NCBI GenBank assembly: GCA_021845465.1
Contig: JAKBRL010000041.1
Coordinates: 1 to 5,762, forward strand
Direction of reading: 5' to 3'
DNA length: 5,762 nt
Source of the DNA: Microcaldota archaeon
GTDB lineage: Archaea > Micrarchaeota > Micrarchaeia > Micrarchaeales > CABMGC01
This document shows positions 1-4,633 of the stretch, one piece after another. The notes under the pieces were generated by a model. It ran no database searches. It was not told the origin of the DNA and saw only the letters and a list, made by a program, of their open reading frames with translations. A program made the position numbers and the translations under genes. The stretch's first letter is position 1. The number at the start of each line of letters is the position of its first letter.

Positions 1-398
1 GCTTGAGGTTTCTGGTACTGTGGCTTAGGTGCATGATAAGTATGCTGTGGGGCCTTCTGCTTTTCATGTATTTCTGTATGCTTCTTTGTCTGTGTCTGGT
101 TGCAGTTTATTGTTACATGGCTGTTAGACCCTGCTATTATTACATTATTGGTGCCACATACCTGAGACTGGCTCTTCCCGTCTACTGTTATTGATGTCTT
201 AGGTGCTTTTGAATCAGAATTTTCGGTAGACGTTCCGTTTAGAAAACCGTGCTTTGAATTTTCTACAGATACCTGTGATGACTGTGTCTGCTGAACATCC
301 TGATTTGCATAAGACCTATATGCAGGCATAAGTGCCGATGCTAGTGCCAGACCTGAAACTGACACAACGGTTATAAGTGGTTTTGATTTGTTGGTCAT
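1..398 (-). CDS. Secreted low-complexity protein, N-terminal part (runs off the left edge)
   Basis: An open frame starts at ATG 398 and stays open to the window edge, giving 132 residues plus two bases. Residues 1-31 look like a signal peptide: basic MTNKSKP, a hydrophobic stretch LITVVSVSGLALASALMPAY, then RSYA before NQD, so cleavage near Ala31 is likely. The mature part is rich in Ser, Thr, Gln and Asn. Residues 79-101 contain QVCGTNNVIIAGSNSHVTIN followed by CNQ; the two cysteines (81 and 99) could form a disulfide, and the alternating G/N-hydrophobic pattern resembles beta-repeat surface proteins. From about residue 102 it becomes a Gln/Lys/His/Pro-rich linker (KKHTEIHEKQKAPQHTYHAP). The protein is probably exported or envelope-associated. 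I do not recognise the family and cannot see the C-terminus. It is divergent from the peptidase gene at 618. Secretion is well supported; function is unknown. Confidence 0.82.
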   Translation of the reverse strand, partial: MTNKSKPLITVVSVSGLALASALMPAYRSYANQDVQQTQSSQVSVENSKHGFLNGTSTENSDSKAPKTSITVDGKSQSQVCGTNNVIIAGSNSHVTINCNQTQTKKHTEIHEKQKAPQHTYHAPKPQYQKPQ

Positions 399-417
399 TT
401 TATCATCTTTTATTCTA

Positions 418-450
418 ATATAATATCTTGTATTTTTTGATATATATATC
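418..450 (-). promoter_or_regulatory. Candidate TATA boxes for the secreted-protein gene
   Basis: Two AT-rich boxes precede ATG 398 on the minus strand. One is a 12-bp perfect palindrome, gatatatatatc, at 439-450, which would place transcription start near 418 with a leader of about 20 nt. The other is attatat near 418-425, which would give an almost leaderless message. I cannot decide between them from sequence. Confidence 0.45.
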
Positions 451-569
451 TTTACAGAGTATTTATTGGTTACTATATACTCACTCGGCAAAAGACGTAT
501 TTTCCGCAGTAGTTTTATGGTTTTGTTTTACAGGCTTTTTGGGCTTGGATGCCTCCTGAGGTTCTTAAC

Positions 570-581
570 ACTTAATATATT
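570..581 (+). promoter_or_regulatory. Candidate TATA box for the M24 peptidase gene
   Basis: The stretch acttaatatatt contains a good archaeal box A. With the usual 25-27 bp spacing, transcription would start near 600-603. That lies downstream of the TTG at 582 and about 16 nt upstream of ATG 618, so it favours the ATG as the real start. Confidence 0.45.
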
Positions 582-617
582 TTGAGGGGTAAAAGATATT
601 TTGCAAGGTATAAGATT

Positions 618-1712
618 ATGGAGAATGGAAATATTGCAGAAAGGCTCAAAAAAGTATTTGAAAATACCAGGAGCATTGACAAGATAGTACTTGTAAATAC
701 AGGTACACAAGACCCTAATTTTCTTTATATCACAGGATTTACAAGCGGCCTTTTTGAGTATAGTTATCTTGTTCTAGAAGCAACAAGTGCAGTTTTATTT
801 ACTTCTGTTCTTGAATATGAAACAGCCAAAGAACAGAAGAGAGACGGGCTTGAGGTAGTTAAGATAGAGAGTTCCGAAGATTTAAGAAAAAATATGGAAG
901 AGAAGCTCAGAGGATTTAGGCTAGGGATAAACGGGGCCTTTCTCCCATATAATATTTACGAGGCCATTATGAAGCGCTACAATCCTGCATCAGTAGACGA
1001 TGTTTCAGATGCATTTGCAAAAGCCAGGCTGGTGAAGGATGAGGAGGAAATAGGCAGTATAAAAAAGGCAGTGAGCATAACAAAATGGGCGCAGATGCTC
1101 ATACAGAAAGAATTCAGGGAAGGAATCACAGAGATGGAACTCGCTTCCAAATTCGATAGTCTGAGCCTCTCTATGGGAGCGCAGGGAGCCTCTTTCAGAA
1201 CTATTGTATGTTTTGGCAAAAATGCAGCATTGCCACACCATTATCCTGACAGCACTAAACTTAAAGATGGAGATCTCATACTGATTGACGCTGGCTGCGT
1301 ATTCAATAATTACGCGTCTGATATCACAAGGACATTCATATTCAATAAGGAAAAGATCGATCCTGAGATTCTTGCAAAGATGGAAGAAATAATAAAAGTA
1401 GTTAAAGATGCACAGGTAATGGCAATCAGAGCCGTCAAGCCGGGAATGAAAGGCAGAGATATAGATAAGGTAGCTAGGGATTATATAGAAAATTTCGGAG
1501 GCGGAAAGTATAAGGGAATGTTTATACATTCGCTTGGGCATTCGGTAGGGCTGGAGGTGCATGATGGGGCGGGATTTTCTCCAGGAGAAGAGACAGTATT
1601 GAAGGAAGGCATGGTAATAACAGTAGAGCCAGGAATATACATCAATGGATTTGCCGGAGCAAGAATAGAGGATGACATACTTATAACGAAAGATGGCGCT
1701 TCGGTAATTTGA
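618..1712 (+). CDS. pepQ: M24 family metallopeptidase, Xaa-Pro dipeptidase/aminopeptidase type
   Basis: A cytoplasmic, probably Mn/Co-dependent peptidase that would remove an N-terminal residue ahead of proline or split Xaa-Pro dipeptides. Counting from ATG 618 (364 aa), residues 1 to about 130 form the creatinase-like N-domain and about 140-360 the pita-bread catalytic domain. All five metal ligands are visible: Asp224 in LILIDAG, Asp235 in ASDITRTF, His308 in HSLGHSVG, Glu337 in VEPGIYI and Glu351 in ARIEDD. Likely substrate-binding histidines are His207/208 (ALPHH) and His315 (LEVHD). An in-frame TTG at 582 would add 12 residues, but the TATA box lies almost on it and the family N-terminus fits ATG 618. 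The C-terminus stops at DGASVI, about ten residues earlier than usual for the family, and tRNA-Pro starts 5 nt later. Dipeptidase and aminopeptidase P cannot be separated here, so the symbol is tentative. Confidence 0.92.
   Translation: MENGNIAERLKKVFENTRSIDKIVLVNTGTQDPNFLYITGFTSGLFEYSYLVLEATSAVLFTSVLEYETAKEQKRDGLEVVKIESSEDLRKNMEEKLRGFRLGINGAFLPYNIYEAIMKRYNPASVDDVSDAFAKARLVKDEEEIGSIKKAVSITKWAQMLIQKEFREGITEMELASKFDSLSLSMGAQGASFRTIVCFGKNAALPHHYPDSTKLKDGDLILIDAGCVFNNYASDITRTFIFNKEKIDPEILAKMEEIIKVVKDAQVMAIRAVKPGMKGRDIDKVARDYIENFGGGKYKGMFIHSLGHSVGLEVHDGAGFSPGEETVLKEGMVITVEPGIYINGFAGARIEDDILITKDGASVI
1681..1687 (+). promoter_or_regulatory. Possible box A for tRNA-Pro inside the peptidase gene
   Basis: The sequence ttataac lies 31 bp before the first base of the tRNA, within the last codons of the peptidase. 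It would place transcription start near 1710, about 8 nt before the mature 5' end. The alternative is read-through from the peptidase promoter and release by RNase P. Confidence 0.3.
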
Positions 1713-1717
1713 GAGAT

Positions 1718-1790
1718 GGGGAGCTCTGCTAGCTTGGTAGGCTTCAGCCTTCGGGAGGCTGCGACCCGAGTTCAAATCTCGGGCTCCCCG
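1718..1790 (+). tRNA. tRNA-Pro, anticodon CGG
   Basis: The cloverleaf can be drawn by hand. The acceptor stem GGGGAGC (1718-1724) pairs perfectly with GCTCCCC (1783-1789). The D-loop AGCTTGGTA carries the conserved A14, R15, GG and A21. The anticodon stem CAGCC/GGCTG (1745-1749, 1757-1761) encloses the loop TTCGGGA, giving anticodon CGG at 1752-1754 with G37. The T stem CCGAG/CTCGG holds the loop TTCAAAT (1771-1777). There is no intron and CCA is not encoded, so CCA-adding enzyme is needed. Oddities are a D stem of only three pairs, with a T-T mismatch at 10-25 and a T-G wobble, and G as the discriminator base, where A is usual for archaeal tRNA-Pro. It reads CCG codons. Confidence 0.93.
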
Positions 1791-1800
1791 TTTTTATTTT
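1791..1800 (+). terminator. T-rich terminator after tRNA-Pro
   Basis: The run tttttatttt begins directly after the discriminator base. Archaeal RNA polymerase commonly terminates at such T-tracts without a hairpin, so it plausibly ends the tRNA, or peptidase plus tRNA, transcript. Confidence 0.6.
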
Positions 1801-1803
1801 GGG

Positions 1804-1912
1804 GTTATATATAAAGCATAGATTTTGTGCTTTTATCTTTTAATCTAGTAATATTTTAAGGGGGAATTGTGTGGATACAAGCCTTCTGCTTTTATAAAGC
1901 TAATTGTAAAGC
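1804..1912 (+). promoter_or_regulatory. Upstream region with extra TATA-like boxes and repeated ATAAAGC motifs
   Basis: This leader region between the tRNA and the 333-residue gene holds a strong TATA-like box (ttatatataaa, from 1805). It also carries repeats of one short motif in both orientations: ataaagc at 1811-1817 and 1894-1900, gcttttat at 1829-1836 and 1888-1895, and a variant gtaaagc at 1906-1912. The pair at 1888-1900 is a near-palindrome centred on a TATA-like core. The pattern could be operator sites or simple AT-rich coincidence. Confidence 0.35.
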
Positions 1913-1914
1913 CA

Positions 1915-1922
1915 TTTATATT
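1915..1922 (+). promoter_or_regulatory. TATA box of the 333-residue gene, implying a leaderless mRNA
   Basis: The box tttatatt is centred about 30 bp before ATG 1949. Standard archaeal spacing puts transcription start at about 1944-1946, so the message would have almost no 5' leader. This agrees with the absence of a Shine-Dalgarno site before the ATG. Confidence 0.55.
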
Positions 1923-1948
1923 TCAAATGAGAAATTTAGATAGATATA

Positions 1949-2950
1949 ATGGCAGAAGCAGTTAAAACTCCAACTATTGAGAGAGTAGCCAAGCTAGAAG
2001 CATTGGGAGAAGGATTAGAGAAAGCCGTGTCATCCTTAAATAGAGAACCTCCAGTAATCATATTTCATCCTTCAAGATTGCCATCAAGACTGGAATTTAA
2101 TGAATTATTCGCTATCTCAAGAGGGAATGCAGTAGAGCATGATGTAAGAAAAGGAAGTGATGGGTATTCGATACAGCAGGGCATGTATACAGATAGGTTA
2201 AATGTATGGAATGCTGTGGGCACTATAAAAAGATTCGTAGAGATATTTGGTATGGAGAGAGCTTCAGAGATTATGGAGCTTGTGAAAAGGAGAACTGGAA
2301 GTGAGAATCCTACTATTGAAGAAGTTAAAAGAAATCTTCTTGTAAAAGACCTAGGTATAGAGGAACTTCAAAGATTTGCAAGGCTTGGAGGGGAGCAGAT
2401 ACTAAGCTTAGGCCAATTTTTAGATATTTATCAAGGGGCCAGACGCAGCGGTGCTAACCCGGGCAGATTATCAGTAGATTTCAAAGATGGAGATGTAACT
2501 ATATCTGGTGGGGATCCTTCGCTTGCTGTAAGTGCAACAGAGGAATTTGTAAAGCAAACGGAGAGGAGAGGAATTGGCGGAGATGCCGTATTTATGGCAA
2601 TTCAATATAATGTCCCTGCTCTGCTTGCGTCTAAAAAGATATTCGGCCAAAAAACTAGAGTAGTCGGAGCCATATCAAGTGATATAATAAGGATTCATGG
2701 AAAAGATCCCTTTGCAGAGTTTGCAAGAACATTAGTAGAAAATGCAGGTGCTGAATGGCTTGCCGTCAAGAGAGTAGAATTAGATCTGATACAAAAGATT
2801 GTTGATCCTGATATTGTAACATATCGAGGAACTTCCGGAATTCCTCAAATGATGATTTATTTCCCTCCGGCTGAAAGCAGTGATATAAAACTTGTTTTAG
2901 AAACGCTAGTTAGATATCCTAACATAGGGGCAGTTCAGATAGATGCATAA
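1949..2950 (+). CDS. Uncharacterised soluble protein, 333 residues
   Basis: I do not recognise this family. The frame has a clean ATG placed just after a predicted transcription start, balanced codon use like its neighbours and a TAA stop, so it is very likely a real gene. The protein has no signal peptide, no membrane segment and no cysteine at all. Residues 1-32 look helical and charged. Residues 35-80 contain PPVIIFHPSRLPSRLEF, and 86-165 are predominantly helical (for example FGMERASEIMELVKRR). From about 172 alternating strands and helices suggest an alpha/beta domain: SVDFKDGDVTISGGDP at 175-190, TRVVGAISSDIIRIHGKDP at 236-254 and a hydrophobic strand MMIYFPP at 301-307. No catalytic signature known to me stands out. 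The nearby tRNA has its own terminator, so this gene is probably transcribed alone. A TnpB element lies directly behind it but leaves it intact. Confidence 0.88.
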   Translation: MAEAVKTPTIERVAKLEALGEGLEKAVSSLNREPPVIIFHPSRLPSRLEFNELFAISRGNAVEHDVRKGSDGYSIQQGMYTDRLNVWNAVGTIKRFVEIFGMERASEIMELVKRRTGSENPTIEEVKRNLLVKDLGIEELQRFARLGGEQILSLGQFLDIYQGARRSGANPGRLSVDFKDGDVTISGGDPSLAVSATEEFVKQTERRGIGGDAVFMAIQYNVPALLASKKIFGQKTRVVGAISSDIIRIHGKDPFAEFARTLVENAGAEWLAVKRVELDLIQKIVDPDIVTYRGTSGIPQMMIYFPPAESSDIKLVLETLVRYPNIGAVQIDA

Positions 2951-2990
2951 ATGATAACACAACAACTGCAAGAATTAAAAATGTTAGATT

Positions 2991-3160
2991 GTGACATCCT
3001 CCCACCCGTAAACGGCGTGGGCTTCCCCTGCGTTCATGCAATCACTGCATCCTGCAAAGGATGTGTTTTATCGGTTCTCAGTTCTTCGAGGACTGCCTCC
3101 CTTTGAGGTCTTACATCCTCTCCCTGAGCGTGACTTCCCCTCTGTCCGAGGGTAGCTGCT
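2991..3160 (-). ncRNA. Probable omega RNA (right-end RNA) guiding TnpB
   Basis: TnpB nucleases use an RNA made from the 3' end of their gene and the right end of the element, with the guide taken from the flanking DNA. Here that region carries several hairpins: a bulged right-end hairpin at 3001-3021, ATGCA/TGCAT at 3036-3050, CATCC/GGATG at 3048-3063 (overlapping the previous one, so they partly compete) and CCCTC/GAGGG at 3138-3152. The scaffold would therefore overlap the last 40 or so codons of tnpB. The guide would be copied from about 2990 down to 2971, in the host flank. The 5' boundary is a guess. Confidence 0.5.
3001..3021 (-). repeat. Right-end subterminal hairpin of the IS element
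   Basis: Read on the minus strand, CCCAC, a bulged G, CCGT, the loop TT, then ACGG and GTGGG form a 5+4 bp stem with one extrahelical base. It has the same geometry as the left-end hairpin at 4301-4321. Such bulged hairpins are what TnpA recognises in IS200/IS605 elements. Confidence 0.75.
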
Positions 3161-4248
3161 CTATGCAATATATTTATTGCGGCGTTTATGTCCCTGTCCT
3201 TCTGCATACCGCATCTATTGCAGATGTATGTTCTTTTCGAGAGCGGCATTTCCTGAATATTGCCACAATTACTGCATTCCTTTGAGGTATTTCTTGCATC
3301 CACTTTGACTACACTTATACCAGCACTTTCAGCCTTGTATGAGAGAAGTTGGATGAACCTCTTCCATGAAGCATCTTGAATTGAACCTGCCAATCTGTGG
3401 TTCTTTAACATGTTTTGTATATGAAGGTCTTCCACTGCAAATGAAGTGTATCCTGAATTTACAAGAGTGTCTGAAAGTTTATGCAGGTAGTCATCTGACT
3501 GGTTTGTAGAATATTCGTATGCTTTTTGAGCATTGTTTTTGCTCTTTCTCTTCTCTTTGAGCCTTTGTTCCTTCTTGCGACTATCTTCTGCCACTTTGCA
3601 ATCTTCTTTCTTTTTTTGTTGCGTGAATTTCGGTTTTTCTATCTTTGTTCCGTCTGACATCGCAACAAATGAATCCAATCCCAAGTCTATTCCGACTGGA
3701 TTGGTATTCTTGACTTCTGGGACTTTGATGTCGTTTATGGCAGTGAAGACTGCATAATAATTTCTTCCTTCCCTCTTTATTGTGAGCGTCTTTATTGTGC
3801 CTTCTATTTTCCTATGTAAATCTATTGGCATTGTTCCTATTCTTGAAACTCGTAGTCTGCTCTTTTTTACTGAGAAAGAACCATTGCCCTGGGGATATGT
3901 TATTGACTTATATCTCTCTCTTGACCTGAATCTTGGGAATCCTGCCTTCTTGTTTCCCTCCTTGATTCTTCTGAAGAAGTTCTGGTATGCCTTGAGAAGC
4001 CTGTATTCAATTTCGCATCTTGTCTGCGAATAGAGTTTTAGGTATCTCTTGTCTTCTTGGATTATCTCTTTTACGAACCTGTTGAATCGAGCCATCGAAA
4101 TCTTTGCCTTTCCGTTTTTATAGGATTCGATTGACTTCTCAAGGATCTTGTTGTAGAATTGCTGTGCAAGGATTAGACGTTCATCTATCTCCTCCTGCCT
4201 TGTGACATCAGGGTAGATTCTGAATTTGTATGCCCTTGTCAGCTCCAT
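3034..4248 (-). CDS. tnpB: TnpB, RNA-guided RuvC-like nuclease of an IS200/IS605 element
   Basis: TnpB is an RNA-guided DNA endonuclease, ancestral to Cas12, that helps its element persist by cutting the empty donor site. At 404 residues it is full length. It opens with the typical TnpB start (TRAYKFRIYP). Residues 1 to about 180 form the wedge/recognition part. The RuvC residues are present: Asp188 in VGIDLGLDS, Glu273 in FAVEDLH and Asp353 in DRDINAA. A zinc ribbon carries Cys325, Cys328, Cys343 and Cys346 (CSNCG, CNRCG). A basic helix, KKEQRLKEKRKSKNN, lies between the first two motifs. No frameshift or lost motif is seen, so the nuclease is predicted active. The start at ATG 4248 is supported by a TATA box at 4269-4276. 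The C-terminal tail, HAQGEDVRPQREAV to the end, is encoded where omega RNA overlaps. There is no tnpA beside it. Confidence 0.96.
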   Translation of the reverse strand: MELTRAYKFRIYPDVTRQEEIDERLILAQQFYNKILEKSIESYKNGKAKISMARFNRFVKEIIQEDKRYLKLYSQTRCEIEYRLLKAYQNFFRRIKEGNKKAGFPRFRSRERYKSITYPQGNGSFSVKKSRLRVSRIGTMPIDLHRKIEGTIKTLTIKREGRNYYAVFTAINDIKVPEVKNTNPVGIDLGLDSFVAMSDGTKIEKPKFTQQKKKEDCKVAEDSRKKEQRLKEKRKSKNNAQKAYEYSTNQSDDYLHKLSDTLVNSGYTSFAVEDLHIQNMLKNHRLAGSIQDASWKRFIQLLSYKAESAGISVVKVDARNTSKECSNCGNIQEMPLSKRTYICNRCGMQKDRDINAAINILHRAATLGQRGSHAQGEDVRPQREAVLEELRTDKTHPLQDAVIA

Positions 4249-4268
4249 GCGTTTTATATCGTTATTTA

Positions 4269-4276
4269 TATTTATA
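4269..4276 (-). promoter_or_regulatory. TATA box of tnpB
   Basis: On the minus strand tataaata is centred about 25 bp before ATG 4248, which predicts an essentially leaderless tnpB transcript. It lies inside the element's left end, so the gene carries its own promoter. Confidence 0.55.
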
Positions 4277-4300
4277 CACTTTTCTGCGGTTCGCTTTCAT

Positions 4301-4321
4301 CCCACCCATAAATGGTGTGAG
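4301..4321 (-). repeat. Left-end subterminal hairpin of the IS element
   Basis: On the minus strand CTCAC, a bulged A, CCAT, the loop TT, then ATGG and GTGGG repeat the fold of the right-end hairpin base for base in position, including the bulge. One 5-bp arm (4317-4321) can instead pair with CTCAC at 4330-4334, so two alternative folds compete here. Confidence 0.75.
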
Positions 4322-4347
4322 ATTTCTCGCTCACATCGTTAAAGAAA

Positions 4348-4360
4348 TCCGCATTGCGGA
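4348..4360. repeat. Short inverted repeat beside the left end of the element
   Basis: TCCGC and GCGGA flank a 3-nt spacer. The repeat lies 5 nt outside the proposed TTTAA target motif, so it would be host sequence if that border is right, or part of the element if the left end lies further out. Confidence 0.4.
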
Positions 4361-4380
4361 GGAGACATGCTTGATTTCCA

Positions 4381-4413
4381 CTATTTGATTTTCTACTGAA
4401 AATCATAAAATAG
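4381..4413. repeat. Imperfect 33-bp palindrome in the intergenic region
   Basis: An inner 7-bp stem (TGATTTT at 4386-4392 with AAAATCA at 4399-4405, loop of 6) is extended by an outer 5-bp stem (CTATT at 4381-4385 with AATAG at 4409-4413) and a 3-nt bulge. It could be an operator, a transcript 3' end or another transposon remnant. Nothing in the sequence decides among these. Confidence 0.5.
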
Positions 4414-4525
4414 GGAGATAGAATAAATATGCGACTTTAAGTGGATATTACAGATAAAAAAAATACAATAAACTCATAAAAACAATTGAAATTTAAAAAG
4501 GCAGAGTTAGTTTAAAAATTAGGAA
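4414..4525. other. AT-rich intergenic stretch
   Basis: Together with the palindrome and left-end DNA before it, this forms nearly 280 bases without a supported gene. It is strongly A-rich on the plus strand. The only item of note is a TATA-like atttaaaa at 4491-4498, centred about 31 bp before the small ORF at 4526. No RNA gene or repeat array was seen. Confidence 0.5.
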
Positions 4526-4633
4526 ATGAACTCAGAAGATACAAGACTAGATGCTCCTTCCTTAGTAGCTTCCCTTTTCCATAAAGATCTCGGGAAGAGA
4601 GATATTATAACTACAGGCTCACTGAGTTTTTAG
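4526..4633 (+). CDS. Possible small ORF, 35 residues
   Basis: A short frame, starting MNSEDTRLDAPSLVASLFHK and ending TTGSLSF, lies in an otherwise empty region. In its favour are a TATA-like box at 4491-4498 that would give a near-leaderless message, as for other genes here, and ordinary codons for this genome (AGA, ATA, ACA, GAT). Its TAG overlaps the convergent decarboxylase stop by 4 bases. Against it are its short length and the absence of any motif I know. It may be a small protein, a decayed gene start or chance. Confidence 0.3.
   Translation: MNSEDTRLDAPSLVASLFHKDLGKRDIITTGSLSF

Larger units (their letters stand above)
2991..4338 (-). mobile_element. IS200/IS605-type element with tnpB only
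   Basis: The element carries tnpB and no tnpA. Both ends hold hairpins of the same form on the same strand, as expected for IS200/IS605 elements, which lack terminal inverted repeats. The left end probably begins just after TTTAA on the minus strand (4343-4339), which is 17 nt from the left hairpin; TTTAA is a known target-adjacent motif for an archaeal (Sulfolobus) TnpB. The right end lies about 10 nt past the right hairpin, near gatgtcac (2991-2998 on plus). Both borders are estimates to within a few bases. No target duplication is expected for this family. Movement would need TnpA from elsewhere in the genome. Confidence 0.82.

Noticed and set aside
3..194. Plus-strand open frame rich in Leu, Cys and Tyr
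   Set aside because: It is antisense to the secreted-protein gene, which has a convincing signal peptide. The hydrophobic look comes from the complement of Gln/Lys/His-rich codons.
275..294. C/D box-like pair (GTGATGA then CTGA)
   Set aside because: It is antisense within a coding region, has only a 9-nt spacer and no C'/D' pair or closing stem. Chance is the better explanation.
582..617. TTG start giving the M24 peptidase 12 extra residues
   Set aside because: The predicted TATA box lies directly before the TTG, which would leave it upstream of transcription start. The family N-terminus fits ATG 618.
1005..1775. Long minus-strand open frame antisense to the M24 gene and tRNA
   Set aside because: It runs through a well-supported gene and a tRNA, has an implausible composition rich in Ser, Tyr, Cys and His, and has no motif. 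It is a shadow of the real gene.
1869..1943. 24-codon GTG-started frame ending 5 nt before ATG 1949
   Set aside because: It has a G-rich stretch upstream but no conserved motif, and the nearest TATA box predicts a transcript starting after it. Not enough to call a leader peptide.
3001..4321. The two similar hairpins as a CRISPR-like or terminal inverted repeat
   Set aside because: There are only two copies, in the same orientation at opposite ends of tnpB. That is the IS200/IS605 end structure, not an array or an inverted repeat.
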